Assembly (NCBI RefSeq): GCF_030435705.1 | Contig: NZ_CP129382.1 | Location: 2,722,501 to 2,786,500 of the forward strand | Direction: 5' to 3' | Origin: Rhizobium sp. SSA_523 | Lineage (GTDB): Bacteria; Pseudomonadota; Alphaproteobacteria; Rhizobiales; Rhizobiaceae | Length of the DNA: 64,000 nucleotides | In this document: one piece after another, positions 1 through 9,278 of the stretch | Position numbering within the stretch: the first letter of the stretch is position 1 | How the letters are laid out: the number at the start of each line of letters is the position of its first letter | Program-made: the position numbers and the translations under genes | The notes under the pieces: generated by a model | What the model was told of the DNA's origin: nothing | Seen by the model: the letters and a program-made list of their open reading frames with translations, nothing else | Database searches by the model: none

Positions 1-363
1 CTGATCCTAGCCGACACGAAATACGAATTCGGCACCGACGAGACGGGCACGATCATCCTGGCGGACGAAATCCACACGCCGGATTCCAGCCGCTACTGGA
101 TGGCTGAAAGCTATCCTGCCCTCTTCGAGGCCGGCGAGCGACCGCAGAGCTTCGACAAGGATTTCGTGCGCGCCTGGGTGACCGAACGGTGCGACCCGTA
201 TAAGGATCCGATTCCAGCCATTCCCCAGGCGCTCGTGGATCGCACGGCGGCCGTCTACCGGGAGGCCTTTGCCAGCATCACCGGCGAAACCATCGAACCC
301 ATCGACGAAGGCGAGGACATTCTGGCCCGCATTCGCGACAATCTTGCGGGCTTCTTCCTCTGA
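1..363 (+). CDS. purC: SAICAR synthase, C-terminal part (gene cut by window edge)
   Basis: This is the 3' end (about 120 codons) of phosphoribosylaminoimidazole-succinocarboxamide synthase, which joins aspartate to CAIR in de novo purine synthesis in the cytosol. The visible part contains the family segment LADTKYEFG, followed by the substrate-loop region [12 protein letters not shown], and ends in an alpha-helical tail (residues around [13 protein letters not shown]). The extended tail resembles the longer PurC paralogue found in many rhizobia, but this comparison is from memory. The start lies outside the window. A TetR gene begins 21 bases downstream on the same strand, probably by chance rather than as a purine operon. 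Identification is firm; which PurC paralogue it is remains uncertain. Confidence 0.9.
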   Translation: MILADTKYEFGTDETGTIILADEIHTPDSSRYWMAESYPALFEAGERPQSFDKDFVRAWVTERCDPYKDPIPAIPQALVDRTAAVYREAFASITGETIEPIDEGEDILARIRDNLAGFFL

Positions 364-384
364 GCCAGGCAAGAAAGGCGAAGC

Positions 385-990
385 ATGACCAGACGACCGC
401 GCCGTAAGGCCGAAGATACACGGGCCGAGATCCTTGCGGTGGCCGAGCGGCTGTTCGGCGAGCGCGGCATAGCCGGCTGCTCGATCGCCCATGTCGCGCA
501 GGCGCTCTCCATGTCGCCGGCCAATATCTTCAAACACTTTCATTCGAAGGTCGCGCTGATCGACGCCATCTGCCAGCGCAAGATCGACGTCATGGTGGGG
601 CAGATCCAGACATTCGACGTTAAGGCTCCCGCGCCCGAACGCCTGCAGATTGCCGCAGAGCGATTGATGATGACGCATATCGCGTCGCTGGACGATACGC
701 CCTATATATTGGAGATGATCTTCGTCCTGTCGGAGCATGATTCCCCCTGCGGCGCGCTCTACAAGGAGATGATCGACGATCTCTTCCACGCCATCATCCA
801 GCATGGCCGGGCCGAAGGCATTTATCACTGCTCCGAGTCACGCGAGGTCAGCCGGACCGTCGCGGCAGCCTTCGCCGCGGTGCTGCACCCGGTTTTCCTG
901 GCGCGGCAGGATCCTGACGAGCTCATTGTGCAGTGCCGCCAACTCAGCGCGCTCGTGAACGCTGCACTGCAAAATCCGCTTGTGAAGTGA
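385..990 (+). CDS. TetR family transcriptional regulator of the adjacent RND pump
   Basis: A 201-residue TetR/AcrR-type repressor. Residues 10-56 form the N-terminal helix-turn-helix domain (ILAVAERLFGERG, then SIAHVAQALSMSPANIFKHF, the typical recognition-helix ending in FKHF). The remaining helical part is the variable ligand-binding and dimerisation domain. It sits directly upstream of, and in the same direction as, a complete RND efflux system whose adaptor starts at 1130, so it most likely represses that pump and possibly itself; the 140-base gap 991-1129 would carry the operator. In Agrobacterium the comparable regulator-pump set is AmeR/AmeABC. The ATG follows a purine-rich AAAGGCGAAG stretch. 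The family is certain, the target is inferred from position, and the inducer is unknown. Confidence 0.88.
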   Translation: MTRRPRRKAEDTRAEILAVAERLFGERGIAGCSIAHVAQALSMSPANIFKHFHSKVALIDAICQRKIDVMVGQIQTFDVKAPAPERLQIAAERLMMTHIASLDDTPYILEMIFVLSEHDSPCGALYKEMIDDLFHAIIQHGRAEGIYHCSESREVSRTVAAAFAAVLHPVFLARQDPDELIVQCRQLSALVNAALQNPLVK

Positions 991-1129
991 CGATATCTTC
1001 TATACGTCACCAAGTCCGCGCCTCCCCTTGCGGCAGGCGGTTGCTTTTGTGACTTGCCGCCCTCATCGATTGACTTCAAACTTGGCCTTTCCGGCCAGCC
1101 CGCCGCGCCCTCAACATCGGACCGACCTT

Positions 1130-2344
1130 ATGAAACAGCACCGACTTGTCGTTTCTCTCCTGCTGTCGCTCGCCCTTGTCGGCTGCAGCGACCAAGGCAA
1201 TTCCAGCGGCGCGGCCGGCCCAGGCGCCGGCGGTGCAGCATCCCAGGAGCGCCCGCCGACCAAGGTCGCGGTTTCGACCATGACATCCGCCGAGCAGCCG
1301 CTGACGCGCATTCTGCCCGGCCGCGCCGTGGCCTTTCGCGAGGCCGAGGTCCGCCCGCGGGTGAACGGCATCATCGAGGAGATCACCTTCAAGGAGGGCA
1401 GCGAGGTCAAGGCGGGCGACATTCTCTACCGGATCGACGATGAGACCTATCGCGCCGCGCTGGAAGAGGCCAGGGCGACGCTGGCCAAGGCGCAGGCCAG
1501 CGTGCCGAGCGCTCAGGCGAATTTCAGCCGCTACGAGCGCCTGGTCAACAGCGGCGCGACCCAGATCGAGTATGAAAATGCACGCGTGGCCCTGCTGCAG
1601 GCCCAGGCCGATGTAGCCCAGGCCAAGGCCGCCCTGCAGACGGCGGAAATCAGCCTCGGCTATACCGAGATCCGCGCTCCCTTCGATGGCGTCACGACAA
1701 TCTCCAATGTCAGCATCGGCAATATCGTCACGGCCAACCAGACGACAGCGCTGACCACCCTGCGGCAGATCGATCCGATCTATGTCGACCTGAATGATTC
1801 CAGCTCGAACCTGCTCGAGCTTCGCGCGGCAATTGCCGAAGGACGCCTGAAGGGCAATGCGACGGAAGCCGATATCCGCTTGGCGCTGGAGGACGGCACC
1901 GAATATCCGAAGACAGGCAAGCTGGACATGGCCGAAATGGCCGTCAGCCTGACCACCGGCACCTATCAGATCCGCGCCGTCTTCGACAATCCGGACAACC
2001 TGATCCTGCCCGGCATGTATGTGCGGGCAACGGTGATCGTCGGCTATGAAAACGGCTATCTCATTCCCCAGCGGGCCGCCACGCGCAATGCCAACGGCAC
2101 GCTGACCGCCATGTTCGTCGGCGAGGGCAACAAGGTCGAGCCGCGCACCTTCGACAAGAGCCAGATCTCCGGCAATGACTGGCTTGTCACCACCAATATC
2201 AAGGACGGCGACCGGCTGATCATCGACGGACTGCAGAAGATCGCCCCCGGCGCGCCGGTCGATCCCGTACCGTCGACCATCAATGAACAAGGCATCGTTG
2301 TCGAAACCCCCGCCGAACCCGCCAAATCCGAGGCGAAACCGTGA
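1130..2344 (+). CDS. RND efflux periplasmic adaptor (membrane fusion lipoprotein)
   Basis: A 404-residue AcrA/MexA-type adaptor that bridges the inner-membrane RND pump and the outer-membrane channel. The chosen ATG at 1130 gives a signal peptide ending in the lipobox LALVGC, so the mature protein should be a lipoprotein anchored through that cysteine; upstream in-frame starts would bury the signal. After a Gly/Ala-rich linker come the half-lipoyl motif (VRPRVNGIIEEITFKEGSEVKAGD region), a long alpha-hairpin rich in Ala/Gln (about residues 95-165), the second lipoyl half (IRAPFDGVTT) and the beta-barrel/membrane-proximal domains. It is followed 41 bases later by the pump gene and then the channel gene. 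The length is normal for the family. It is comparable to AmeA or AcrA, but orthology cannot be settled here. Confidence 0.93.
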   Translation: MKQHRLVVSLLLSLALVGCSDQGNSSGAAGPGAGGAASQERPPTKVAVSTMTSAEQPLTRILPGRAVAFREAEVRPRVNGIIEEITFKEGSEVKAGDILYRIDDETYRAALEEARATLAKAQASVPSAQANFSRYERLVNSGATQIEYENARVALLQAQADVAQAKAALQTAEISLGYTEIRAPFDGVTTISNVSIGNIVTANQTTALTTLRQIDPIYVDLNDSSSNLLELRAAIAEGRLKGNATEADIRLALEDGTEYPKTGKLDMAEMAVSLTTGTYQIRAVFDNPDNLILPGMYVRATVIVGYENGYLIPQRAATRNANGTLTAMFVGEGNKVEPRTFDKSQISGNDWLVTTNIKDGDRLIIDGLQKIAPGAPVDPVPSTINEQGIVVETPAEPAKSEAKP

Positions 2345-2385
2345 TGGCTCAAAACCGGATAGACACAGGCGCGAGGGGCTGACCC

Positions 2386-5300
2386 ATGGCACGATATTTC
2401 ATTCATCGACCCATTTTCGCATGGGTCATCGCCATTATCATCATGCTGGGCGGCGGATTGGCGATCACGACCCTGTCGATTGCCCAATATCCGGAAATCG
2501 CGCCGACCACGGTGCGCATCGCCGCGACCTACAACGGCGCCAGCGCCGAAACAGTCGAAAAATCGGTGACCACCATCATCGAGGATGCGATGACGGGTCT
2601 CGATGACCTGACCTATATGACATCCTCCTCCAGTACGGGATCGGCCTCGGTCACGCTGACCTTCGGCAATTCCATCGATCCCGACATTGCCCAGGTTCAG
2701 GTGCAGAACAAGCTGCAGCTTGTGCAGTCACAATTGCCGGACGTCGTGCAGACGGCCGGCATCACCGTGACCCGCTCCACCTCCAGCATCCTCCTGGTCG
2801 GCGCGCTCGTCTCCACCGATGCCAAACGCTCGCCGGTCGAGCTGGGCGACATCTTCTCGACCCAGATCGAAGACCAGATCAAGCGGCTGGAAGGCGTCGG
2901 CAGCATTCAGGTCTTCGGCACCGGTTATGCCATGCGGATCTGGCTCGACCCTTACAAGCTGAACAAGTTCCAGCTGACGCCAACCGACATCACCACCGCC
3001 ATCCAGGCGCAGAACACCCAGGTCTCCGCCGGTTCCCTCGGCGCCCTGCCCGCCGTGGAAGGCCAGCAGATCAATGTCACCGTCACGGCACAAAGCCAGT
3101 TGCAGACGGTGGGCGAGTTCAAGTCGATCATCCTGAAGACCGAGACGGGCGGCGCCACCGTGCGGCTGAGCGATGTGGCGCGCATCGAGATCGGGCAGGA
3201 AAGCTACACGACCAACACCCGATCCAATCGCAACCCCGCCACCGGCTTTGCCGTCAATCTTGCGACCGGCGCCAATGCTCTGGACACTGCCGACCGCGTC
3301 AAGACGGCCCTGAACTCGATCGCTCCGTCCTTGCCGGAAAATGTCGTGATCACCTATCCCTACGATACGACGCCCTTTGTCGAGCTGTCGATCGAGAAGG
3401 TGGTCCACACCCTGTTCGAGGCGATCATCCTCGTTTTCGTGGTCCTGCTGATCTTCCTGCAGAATCTGCGCGCCACCTTCATTCCGATGATCGCCGTCCC
3501 CGTGGTGCTGCTCGGAACCTTCGGCGTCCTGGCCTTGACGGGATATTCCATCAATACACTGACCATGTTTGCCATGGTCCTTGCGATCGGCCTCCTCGTG
3601 GACGACGCCATCGTGGTGGTGGAAAATGTCGAGCGCATCATGACCGAGGAGGGTCTGCCCCCGAAGGAGGCGACGGAGAAATCCATGGGCGAAATCACCG
3701 GCGCCATCGTCGGCATCGCGCTCGTCCTTACCGCCGTCTTCATTCCGATGGCCTTTTTCGGCGGCTCCACCGGCATCATCTATCGCCAGTTCTCGATCAC
3801 CATCGTCTCCGCCATGCTGCTTTCGGCCCTGGTGGCGATCGTCCTGACGCCGGCGCTCTGCGCCACAATGCTGAAACCGATCAACCATCACGGCGAAAGG
3901 CGCGGGATTGCCGGCTGGTTCAACCGCAATTTCGACCGCACGACGAACGGCTATGTCGGGACGATCGGCTACCTGCTCAAGCGCCCCTTGCGGGTGATGC
4001 TGATGTTCGTGCTGATCATCGGCGGGTGCGGATGGATGTTCCTGCGGCTTCCCAGCGCCTTCCTGCCGCAAGAAGACCAGGGCGTCCTGATGACCATCAT
4101 CCAGCTGCCGAACGGCGCTACGGCGACCCGGACGGAAGAGGTGATCAAGAAGATCGAGACCTATTATATGGAGCAGGAGAAGGACGCGATCCTGGATGTC
4201 TTTGCGGTATCGGGCTTTTCCTTCACCGGTTCGGGCCAGAATTACGGCCTCGTCTTTGCCAAGCTGAAGGATTTCGATCAACGGACCGACCCGAAGCTTG
4301 CGGCCTCGGCTGTCGTCGGGCGCGCCATGGGCTACTTCATGACGATTCGCGACGCCATGGTCTTCCCGCTGCAGCCGCCGGCCATTCCAGGCCTCGGCAC
4401 ATCGAGCGGTTTCTCCATGTATCTGGTCGATAGCGGCAAGAACGGCACCGATGCCTTGACCCGCGCCTCCGGGCAGCTGATCCAGACCGGCAACGGCAAT
4501 CCGAATGTCAGCTCCCTGCGCTCCAACAACCCGCCCGCCGAAACGCAGCTGAAGCTCTTGCTCGACCAGGAAAAGATGGGCGCCATGGGCCTCGATATCG
4601 CCAGCGTCAATGCGATGCTGTCGGTCATCTTCGCCGGGCGGGACGTGAACGACTTCACCCTGAATGGCGAACTGAAGCCGGTCTATGTTCAAGGCGATGC
4701 GCCTTACCGCATGCAGGCCGATGCCATCAACAACTGGTATGCCCGCAACAGCACGGGCGAGATGGTGCCCTTCTCCTCCTTCCTGAAAACCCAATGGGTC
4801 GCTGGTGCTCCAACCCTCAGCCGGTTCAACGGCGTCAGCGCGATCTCCCTGGACGGCGCTGCGGGGGCCGGCGTCAGTTCCGGCACGGCCATGAACACCA
4901 TGGAGCAGCTGACATCGGAACTGCCGGGCGGCTATACGGTGGCCTGGCAGGGGATCTCCTATCAGGAGCGGTTATCCGGCTCGCAGGCACCGCTTCTCTA
5001 TGCCCTGTCGATCCTCGTGGTCTTCCTGTGCCTGGCGGCCCTTTACGAGAGCTGGTCCATCCCCTTCTCCGTCATCATGGCGGTTCCCATCGGCGTGCTG
5101 GGCGCCCTGGCGGCAGCGCTTCTCTTCGGACAGACCAATGACGTCTACTTCAAGGTGGGCCTTCTCACCACGATCGGACTGGCGGCGAAGAATGCGATCC
5201 TGATCGTCGAATTCGCCAAGGACAGGCAGGCGGCCGGAAGCTCGCTTCTGGATGCAACGCTTGAGGCCGCACGCCTTCGCCTGCGCCCGATCATCATGAC

Positions 5301-5511
5301 CTCCTTGGCCTTCATCCTGGGCGTTGTGCCGCTGGCAATTGCAACGGGCGCTGGTTCCGCTGCCCAGAACTCGATCGGTATCGGGGTGCTCGGGGGTATG
5401 CTTTCTGCAACAGTCCTCGGAATTTTCTTCGTCCCCTCGTTTTTTGTGGTGGTACGGAGATTAACAAGGGGTAAAAAAACCGCAGAAAACGAATCTGTTG
5501 TCCGCCCATGA
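2386..5511 (+). CDS. RND multidrug efflux pump, inner-membrane transporter (HAE1 type)
   Basis: A 1041-residue AcrB/MexB-type proton-driven drug antiporter of the inner membrane. The N-terminal FIHRPIFAWVIAIIIMLGG is the usual first transmembrane helix. TM4 carries the paired aspartates in GLLVDDAIVVVENVERI, and TM10 carries the conserved lysine in GLAAKNAILIVEF; these form the proton relay. Two large periplasmic loops separate TM1-TM2 and TM7-TM8, with the repeat architecture expected for the family. Length is normal and no motif is disrupted. It lies between the lipoprotein adaptor and the outer-membrane factor, so the three genes form a self-sufficient tripartite pump. Substrates cannot be read from sequence; HAE1 pumps usually export hydrophobic and amphiphilic compounds such as drugs, bile salts or plant phenolics. 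Confidence 0.96.
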   Translation: MARYFIHRPIFAWVIAIIIMLGGGLAITTLSIAQYPEIAPTTVRIAATYNGASAETVEKSVTTIIEDAMTGLDDLTYMTSSSSTGSASVTLTFGNSIDPDIAQVQVQNKLQLVQSQLPDVVQTAGITVTRSTSSILLVGALVSTDAKRSPVELGDIFSTQIEDQIKRLEGVGSIQVFGTGYAMRIWLDPYKLNKFQLTPTDITTAIQAQNTQVSAGSLGALPAVEGQQINVTVTAQSQLQTVGEFKSIILKTETGGATVRLSDVARIEIGQESYTTNTRSNRNPATGFAVNLATGANALDTADRVKTALNSIAPSLPENVVITYPYDTTPFVELSIEKVVHTLFEAIILVFVVLLIFLQNLRATFIPMIAVPVVLLGTFGVLALTGYSINTLTMFAMVLAIGLLVDDAIVVVENVERIMTEEGLPPKEATEKSMGEITGAIVGIALVLTAVFIPMAFFGGSTGIIYRQFSITIVSAMLLSALVAIVLTPALCATMLKPINHHGERRGIAGWFNRNFDRTTNGYVGTIGYLLKRPLRVMLMFVLIIGGCGWMFLRLPSAFLPQEDQGVLMTIIQLPNGATATRTEEVIKKIETYYMEQEKDAILDVFAVSGFSFTGSGQNYGLVFAKLKDFDQRTDPKLAASAVVGRAMGYFMTIRDAMVFPLQPPAIPGLGTSSGFSMYLVDSGKNGTDALTRASGQLIQTGNGNPNVSSLRSNNPPAETQLKLLLDQEKMGAMGLDIASVNAMLSVIFAGRDVNDFTLNGELKPVYVQGDAPYRMQADAINNWYARNSTGEMVPFSSFLKTQWVAGAPTLSRFNGVSAISLDGAAGAGVSSGTAMNTMEQLTSELPGGYTVAWQGISYQERLSGSQAPLLYALSILVVFLCLAALYESWSIPFSVIMAVPIGVLGALAAALLFGQTNDVYFKVGLLTTIGLAAKNAILIVEFAKDRQAAGSSLLDATLEAARLRLRPIIMTSLAFILGVVPLAIATGAGSAAQNSIGIGVLGGMLSATVLGIFFVPSFFVVVRRLTRGKKTAENESVVRP

Positions 5512-5609
5512 CGTAATCGGGTTTTCATCATTATTCAGGCGCCCGTCCAGCCGGCGCTATCGTGTTGCAAGTTCGATGAATGACATCATCGCGAAACCGG
5601 GATTGACCA

Positions 5610-7058
5610 ATGACTTCCATACGCGCAGCAGCTCCCCTTGTAATGCTCTTGCTGTCTGGCTGTGTGCTCGGACCGGATCACAAGGCTCCGGAAATTGCAT
5701 TGCCGGTGAAATACGCCGAAGGCAGCACCAGCAGTAACGGGGACGTCTCGCAGAAGGCCTGGTGGCAGGCATTCAACGACCGCCGCCTGGACAGGCTGAT
5801 GGCGACCGGGCTGGATCAGAACCTGAGCGTTCTGCAGGCTCTGGAGCGAATCAACCAGGCAGAGGCCAATGTCGTCTCGGCCGGCGCCAACGCGCTCCCG
5901 AGCCTCACCCTGTCGTCGCAAGGCGTTCGCACCGGCGCCGAAGGCTTCGGCAGGACGCCGGACACGCCGACGAAGACGCAGGCCGCGGCCGCCTTCGACG
6001 TCTCGTGGTTCCTCGATCTCTTCGGCCGCTACAGACGTTCCAAGGAATCGGCATTGGCCTCGCTGGACGCGGCCTATGCCAATGTCGACACCGCGCGCCT
6101 CTCGCTTCTGTCTTCCGTCGCGGGTGCCTATATTGATGTTCGCTATTTCCAGGAACGCATCGCAATCGCGCAGTCGAACCTGAAGTCGCGGCGGGAGACC
6201 CTGCAATTGACCCGCCTTCAGCTTGAAGCGGGCGCCGCCTCGCGCCTGGATGTTGTCCAGGCCGAAGGTCTCGTCAATTCGACCATTGCGGACATTCCGG
6301 GCCTCGAAACCAACTTCCGGCGGGCCGCCCACCGTATCGCGACGCTTCTCGGACAGCCCGCCTCCTCGCTGCTGGCCGACCTGCAGAGAGGCGCCGGGCA
6401 ACCGGTGGCGCGCCTGAATGCCAAGACGGGCGTTCCTGCCGATCTCATTCGCAACCGTCCCGATATTCGCGGCGCAGAACGCGCCCTGGCGGCCGCTGTC
6501 GCCCAGATTGGCGTGGCCGAGGCGCAGCTTTACCCATCGATCAGCCTCGGCGGATCGATTACGCCCTCCTTCACCCAGGTGGCCGGCCGCTCGGGCTCCA
6601 TCGCGCGTCAGCTGACCTGGTCCTTCGGCCCGACGCTGAACCTGCCGATCTTCGATGGCGGTCAGCTGCGCGCCAATTTGAGCAATACCGAATCGCAGGC
6701 CCGCGAATCCTACCTGAACTGGAAGCAGACCGTTCTGAACGCGGTTGAGGAAGTGGAAAATGCGCTGGCGGCAGTCATGCGCGATGGCCGTACCGTTGCT
6801 GCGCTTCGCGACACCGTTCGCTCCTATAACGAGGCGCTCGATCTTGCGACCGCCAGCTACCGCGACGGCGCTTCCTCGCTGCTCGACGTGCTGGATGCTC
6901 AGCGCCAGGTATCCGCGGCCCAGGCCAGCCTTGCTCAGGCCATCCAGCAGCAGGCGCAGGATTACGTTTCGCTCAACGTCGCGATCGGTGGCGGCTATGC
7001 CTGGGGCAAGGGCCCGACGCTGGTCGCCGCAGCCGCAAAGTCGGGCGCAGCACGCTGA
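5610..7058 (+). CDS. Outer-membrane efflux lipoprotein (OprM/NodT family)
   Basis: A 482-residue outer-membrane factor forming the exit duct of the tripartite pump. The signal peptide ends in the lipobox LLLSGC, so the channel is acylated like OprM. Two tandem repeats of the OEP domain follow (about residues 60-260 and 275-465), each made of long alpha-helices with Ala/Gln/Leu heptads, and the segment RNRPDIRGAERALAAA is characteristic of NodT/OprM proteins. The gene follows the pump by 98 bases and ends upstream of two strong hairpins that terminate the operon. No truncation is seen. Identification as the cognate channel rests on position; such channels can also serve other pumps. Confidence 0.93.
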   Translation: MTSIRAAAPLVMLLLSGCVLGPDHKAPEIALPVKYAEGSTSSNGDVSQKAWWQAFNDRRLDRLMATGLDQNLSVLQALERINQAEANVVSAGANALPSLTLSSQGVRTGAEGFGRTPDTPTKTQAAAAFDVSWFLDLFGRYRRSKESALASLDAAYANVDTARLSLLSSVAGAYIDVRYFQERIAIAQSNLKSRRETLQLTRLQLEAGAASRLDVVQAEGLVNSTIADIPGLETNFRRAAHRIATLLGQPASSLLADLQRGAGQPVARLNAKTGVPADLIRNRPDIRGAERALAAAVAQIGVAEAQLYPSISLGGSITPSFTQVAGRSGSIARQLTWSFGPTLNLPIFDGGQLRANLSNTESQARESYLNWKQTVLNAVEEVENALAAVMRDGRTVAALRDTVRSYNEALDLATASYRDGASSLLDVLDAQRQVSAAQASLAQAIQQQAQDYVSLNVAIGGGYAWGKGPTLVAAAAKSGAAR

Positions 7059-7067
7059 GCACCTCCG

Positions 7068-7089
7068 GCAAGACCGGTTGCGGTCTTGC
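7068..7089 (+). terminator. Perfect 9-bp hairpin after the efflux operon
   Basis: GCAAGACCG, loop GTTG, CGGTCTTGC: a perfect 9-bp stem with a 4-base loop, beginning 9 bases after the channel stop codon. It is followed by TCTC rather than a T run, so it may act as an attenuating or 3'-protecting hairpin ahead of the stronger terminator at 7117. Confidence 0.6.
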
Positions 7090-7116
7090 TCTCAGTCACG
7101 TCGAACGCCACTCTCA

Positions 7117-7148
7117 TCCCCGGACGCACCGCGATCCGGGGATTTTCT
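7117..7148 (+). terminator. Rho-independent terminator of the efflux operon
   Basis: An 8-bp stem, TCCCCGGA paired with TCCGGGGA around a 10-base loop, is followed directly by TTTTCT. This has the normal form of an intrinsic terminator for rightward transcription. Confidence 0.8.
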
Positions 7149-7328
7149 ATGTCCGCCCATGGCCTTTCCGGCGCTCTGCCGCTCCATCTTGCGCGTGACA
7201 CTGAAAATCTGGCGCCTGGCCAGAACAGTGCAACCAGGACAGGACGCATCGACCACGCACGGCCGGCGCCATCCGGACGGCCTGCAACTTGTCGACCATA
7301 GATCAAACGCCTGGAAATCGAGCGGACA

Positions 7329-7353
7329 TGAAAAAGGCGGGCCGAAGCCCGCC
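7329..7353 (-). terminator. Rho-independent terminator of efp
   Basis: Read on the minus strand, GGCGGGC, a TTCG tetraloop and GCCCGCC are followed by TTTTTCATG. The 7-bp GC stem plus a five-T run lies about 110 bases beyond the efp stop, so it ends leftward transcription of efp. Confidence 0.85.
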
Positions 7354-7360
7354 ATAGTGC

Positions 7361-7383
7361 CAGGGTCGAAACCCAACCAGGAT
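7361..7383. repeat. Copy 1 of a 23-bp dispersed intergenic repeat
   Basis: The sequence starts CAGGGTCGAAACCC and ends CCAGGAT. Very similar sequences occur at 20818-20840 and 25249-25271, all intergenic and all in the same orientation. The inner part can form a short GGGT/ACCC stem. This copy lies in the 3' untranslated region of efp, between the stop codon and its terminator. Confidence 0.6.
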
Positions 7384-7465
7384 GATTATGCCATCGCCTT
7401 CATGATCTGTGCGGATCAAACCGCGCCTTGTGACAGAAGGCCCGCAGATCCCGAAGGACGGAGGC

Positions 7466-8035
7466 TCAGTCCTTGGCGCGTTCGACGTAGGAATTGTCTT
7501 CGGTGGCAATCACGACGCGGGTGCCGGCATCGATATGCGGCGGGACCAGGGTGCGCAGACCGTTCGACAGCATGGCCGGCTTGTAGGACGACGAGGCCGT
7601 CTGGCCCTTTACGACCGGCTCGGTCTCGACGATTTCCAGCGTCACATGGCGGGGCAGCTGAAGGGCAAGCGGCAGGCCTTCATGGATGGAGAGGATGCAG
7701 GTCATGCCTTCCTGGAGATAGGCCTTCTGGTCACCCATGGTCTCTTCCGAGACGACGACCTGATCATAGGATTCCGGGTTCATGAAGTGGAAGCCTTCGC
7801 CATCCTCATAGAGGAACTGGAAGTTCACATCCTCGACGAAGGCGCGCTCGACCTGTTCCGTGGTGCGCCAGCGCTCCGAGACTTTCACGCCGTCGACGAT
7901 GCGGCGCATATCGACCTGCGTGACCGGCGTGCCCTTGCCCGGATGGAAGTTTTGCGCCGTCAGGACGACATAGAGCTTGCCGTCGACATCGAGAACATTG
8001 CCCTTGCGGACGGAGGAGGCGATAATCTTGACCAT
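7466..8035 (-). CDS. efp: Elongation factor P
   Basis: A 189-residue EF-P, the translation factor that binds between the P and E sites and relieves stalling at polyproline stretches. The chosen ATG at 8035 gives the standard N-terminus [20 protein letters not shown] and follows a GGAA site; an upstream in-frame start would add 21 atypical residues. The KOW-like domain I carries the modification loop HPGKGTP, in which the lysine is residue 34, the position that receives (R)-beta-lysine in E. coli. Domains II and III (two OB folds) follow, ending in the usual [19 protein letters not shown] region. The divergent neighbours epmA and epmB supply the modification enzymes. Transcription probably ends at the TTCG hairpin at 7329-7353. 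Confidence 0.97.
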   Translation of the reverse strand: MVKIIASSVRKGNVLDVDGKLYVVLTAQNFHPGKGTPVTQVDMRRIVDGVKVSERWRTTEQVERAFVEDVNFQFLYEDGEGFHFMNPESYDQVVVSEETMGDQKAYLQEGMTCILSIHEGLPLALQLPRHVTLEIVETEPVVKGQTASSSYKPAMLSNGLRTLVPPHIDAGTRVVIATEDNSYVERAKD

Positions 8036-8201
8036 AGGATTTCCTTGTGACTGCCTTGGCTTGTCAGTTCTTGAAATGCGTCGTAGAGGACCAGCCAACC
8101 GCCAGCCTTGAGGGACGCCTTATAAATGTCTTGCGCGCACCTACCTCAAATTCGCGGAAAGTGGAAGCCTCGGCGGGCTTTCCAGCGGAAGAAAGCCCGA
8201 G

Positions 8202-9278
8202 ATGAAACCTGACCCTGAAACCAGCCTAACCCCTTTGACAGCCCGCTGGTGGAGACCGCAGGTGCATCAGGACCGCCGCCCCTTCCTGATCGGCCGCAAC
8301 CGGATCCAGTCCGCTATCCGCGCCCATTTCGCCCGCCAGGACTTTGTCGAGGTGGACCCGTCGATCCTGCAGGTCTCGCCCGGCAACGAAGCCCATCTTC
8401 ATGCCTTCTCGACCAGGGCCCTGTCGATCGATGGCCGCGCCTTGCCCCTGCATCTCCACACATCGCCGGAATTTTCCTGCAAGAAACTGCTGGCGGCCGG
8501 CGAGACGCGCATCGCCTGCTTTTCGCATGTCTTCCGCAATCGGGAGCGCGGCCCCCTGCACCACCCGGAATTCACCATGCTGGAATGGTACCGGGTCGCA
8601 GAGGCCTATACCGTCCTCATGCGCGACTGCAGCGATCTTCTTGCTCTGGCGGCCGAAACTGCCGGCACGCGGCGGTTTTCCTTTCGCGGCATGACCTGCG
8701 ATCCCTTCGCCGAGCCTGAGCGGCTTTCGGTTGCCGACGCCTTCGACCGCTTTGCCGGGATCGATATCCTCGCCTCCATTGGTGCGGACTTCGTCCCGGA
8801 TCTTGATCGGCTGGCCGCGCAGCTGGCCAAAGCGGGCATACGCTACGCGCCGGACGATAGCTGGACCGATCTCTATTCCCGCGTGCTGGTGGAGAAGATC
8901 GAGCCGGAGCTGGGCAGGGACCGGCCGACGCTCCTCGACCGCTACCCCATCTGCGAGGCGGCGCTCGCCCGCCCGACAGAAGACGATCCGCGCGTGGCGG
9001 AGCGCTTCGAGCTTTATGCCTGCGGCGTGGAACTGGCCAATGCCTTTGGCGAACTCACCGATCCCGTCGAGCAGCGCCTGCGCTTCGAGGTCGAAATGGC
9101 CGAGAAGCAAAGCCGCTACGGAGAGACCTATCCCCTGGACGAGGATTTTCTCGAAGCCCTCTCCCTCATGCCCGCCGCCAGCGGCATCGCGCTCGGCTTC
9201 GACCGGCTGGTGATGCTGGCCACCGGGGCAGAGCGGATCGACCAGGTCTTGTGGGCGCCGGTGGTGGAGTGGTCATGA
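8202..9278 (+). CDS. epmA: EF-P (R)-beta-lysine ligase
   Basis: A 358-residue EpmA (PoxA/GenX/YjeA), a paralogue of the class II lysyl-tRNA synthetase catalytic core that lacks the anticodon-binding domain and attaches (R)-beta-lysine to Lys34 of EF-P. Visible features are the RPFLIGRNRIQSAIR start of the catalytic domain, motif 2 with FRNRERGPLHHPEFTMLEWY (about residues 110-130), and motif 3 with SGIALGFDRLVML near the C-terminus. It is slightly longer than the E. coli protein (about 325 residues), mainly at the N-terminus. It is divergent from efp with a 166-base shared promoter region and overlaps epmB by four bases, so the two modification enzymes are translationally coupled. Confidence 0.94.
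   Translation: MKPDPETSLTPLTARWWRPQVHQDRRPFLIGRNRIQSAIRAHFARQDFVEVDPSILQVSPGNEAHLHAFSTRALSIDGRALPLHLHTSPEFSCKKLLAAGETRIACFSHVFRNRERGPLHHPEFTMLEWYRVAEAYTVLMRDCSDLLALAAETAGTRRFSFRGMTCDPFAEPERLSVADAFDRFAGIDILASIGADFVPDLDRLAAQLAKAGIRYAPDDSWTDLYSRVLVEKIEPELGRDRPTLLDRYPICEAALARPTEDDPRVAERFELYACGVELANAFGELTDPVEQRLRFEVEMAEKQSRYGETYPLDEDFLEALSLMPAASGIALGFDRLVMLATGAERIDQVLWAPVVEWS

Larger units (their letters stand above)
7059..7465. other. Intergenic region between convergent efflux operon and efp
   Basis: This 407-base gap has no convincing gene. It contains two rightward hairpins just after the outer-membrane channel gene, a leftward terminator for efp, and one copy of a short dispersed repeat. The reading frames here lack family features and ribosome sites. 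Each structural element is listed separately. Confidence 0.8.

Noticed and set aside
2728..4794. 688-codon open frame on the minus strand
   Set aside because: It lies wholly opposite the RND pump gene, whose motifs are intact. The translation is rich in Asp/His/Gly/Arg with no family features, as expected from antisense frames in GC-rich DNA.
7361..7383. Possible tRNA T-arm or tRNA fragment
   Set aside because: GGGTCGAAACCC recalls the T-psi-C arm, but the loop is one base short, no acceptor or anticodon arm is adjacent, and two further copies lack tRNA context.
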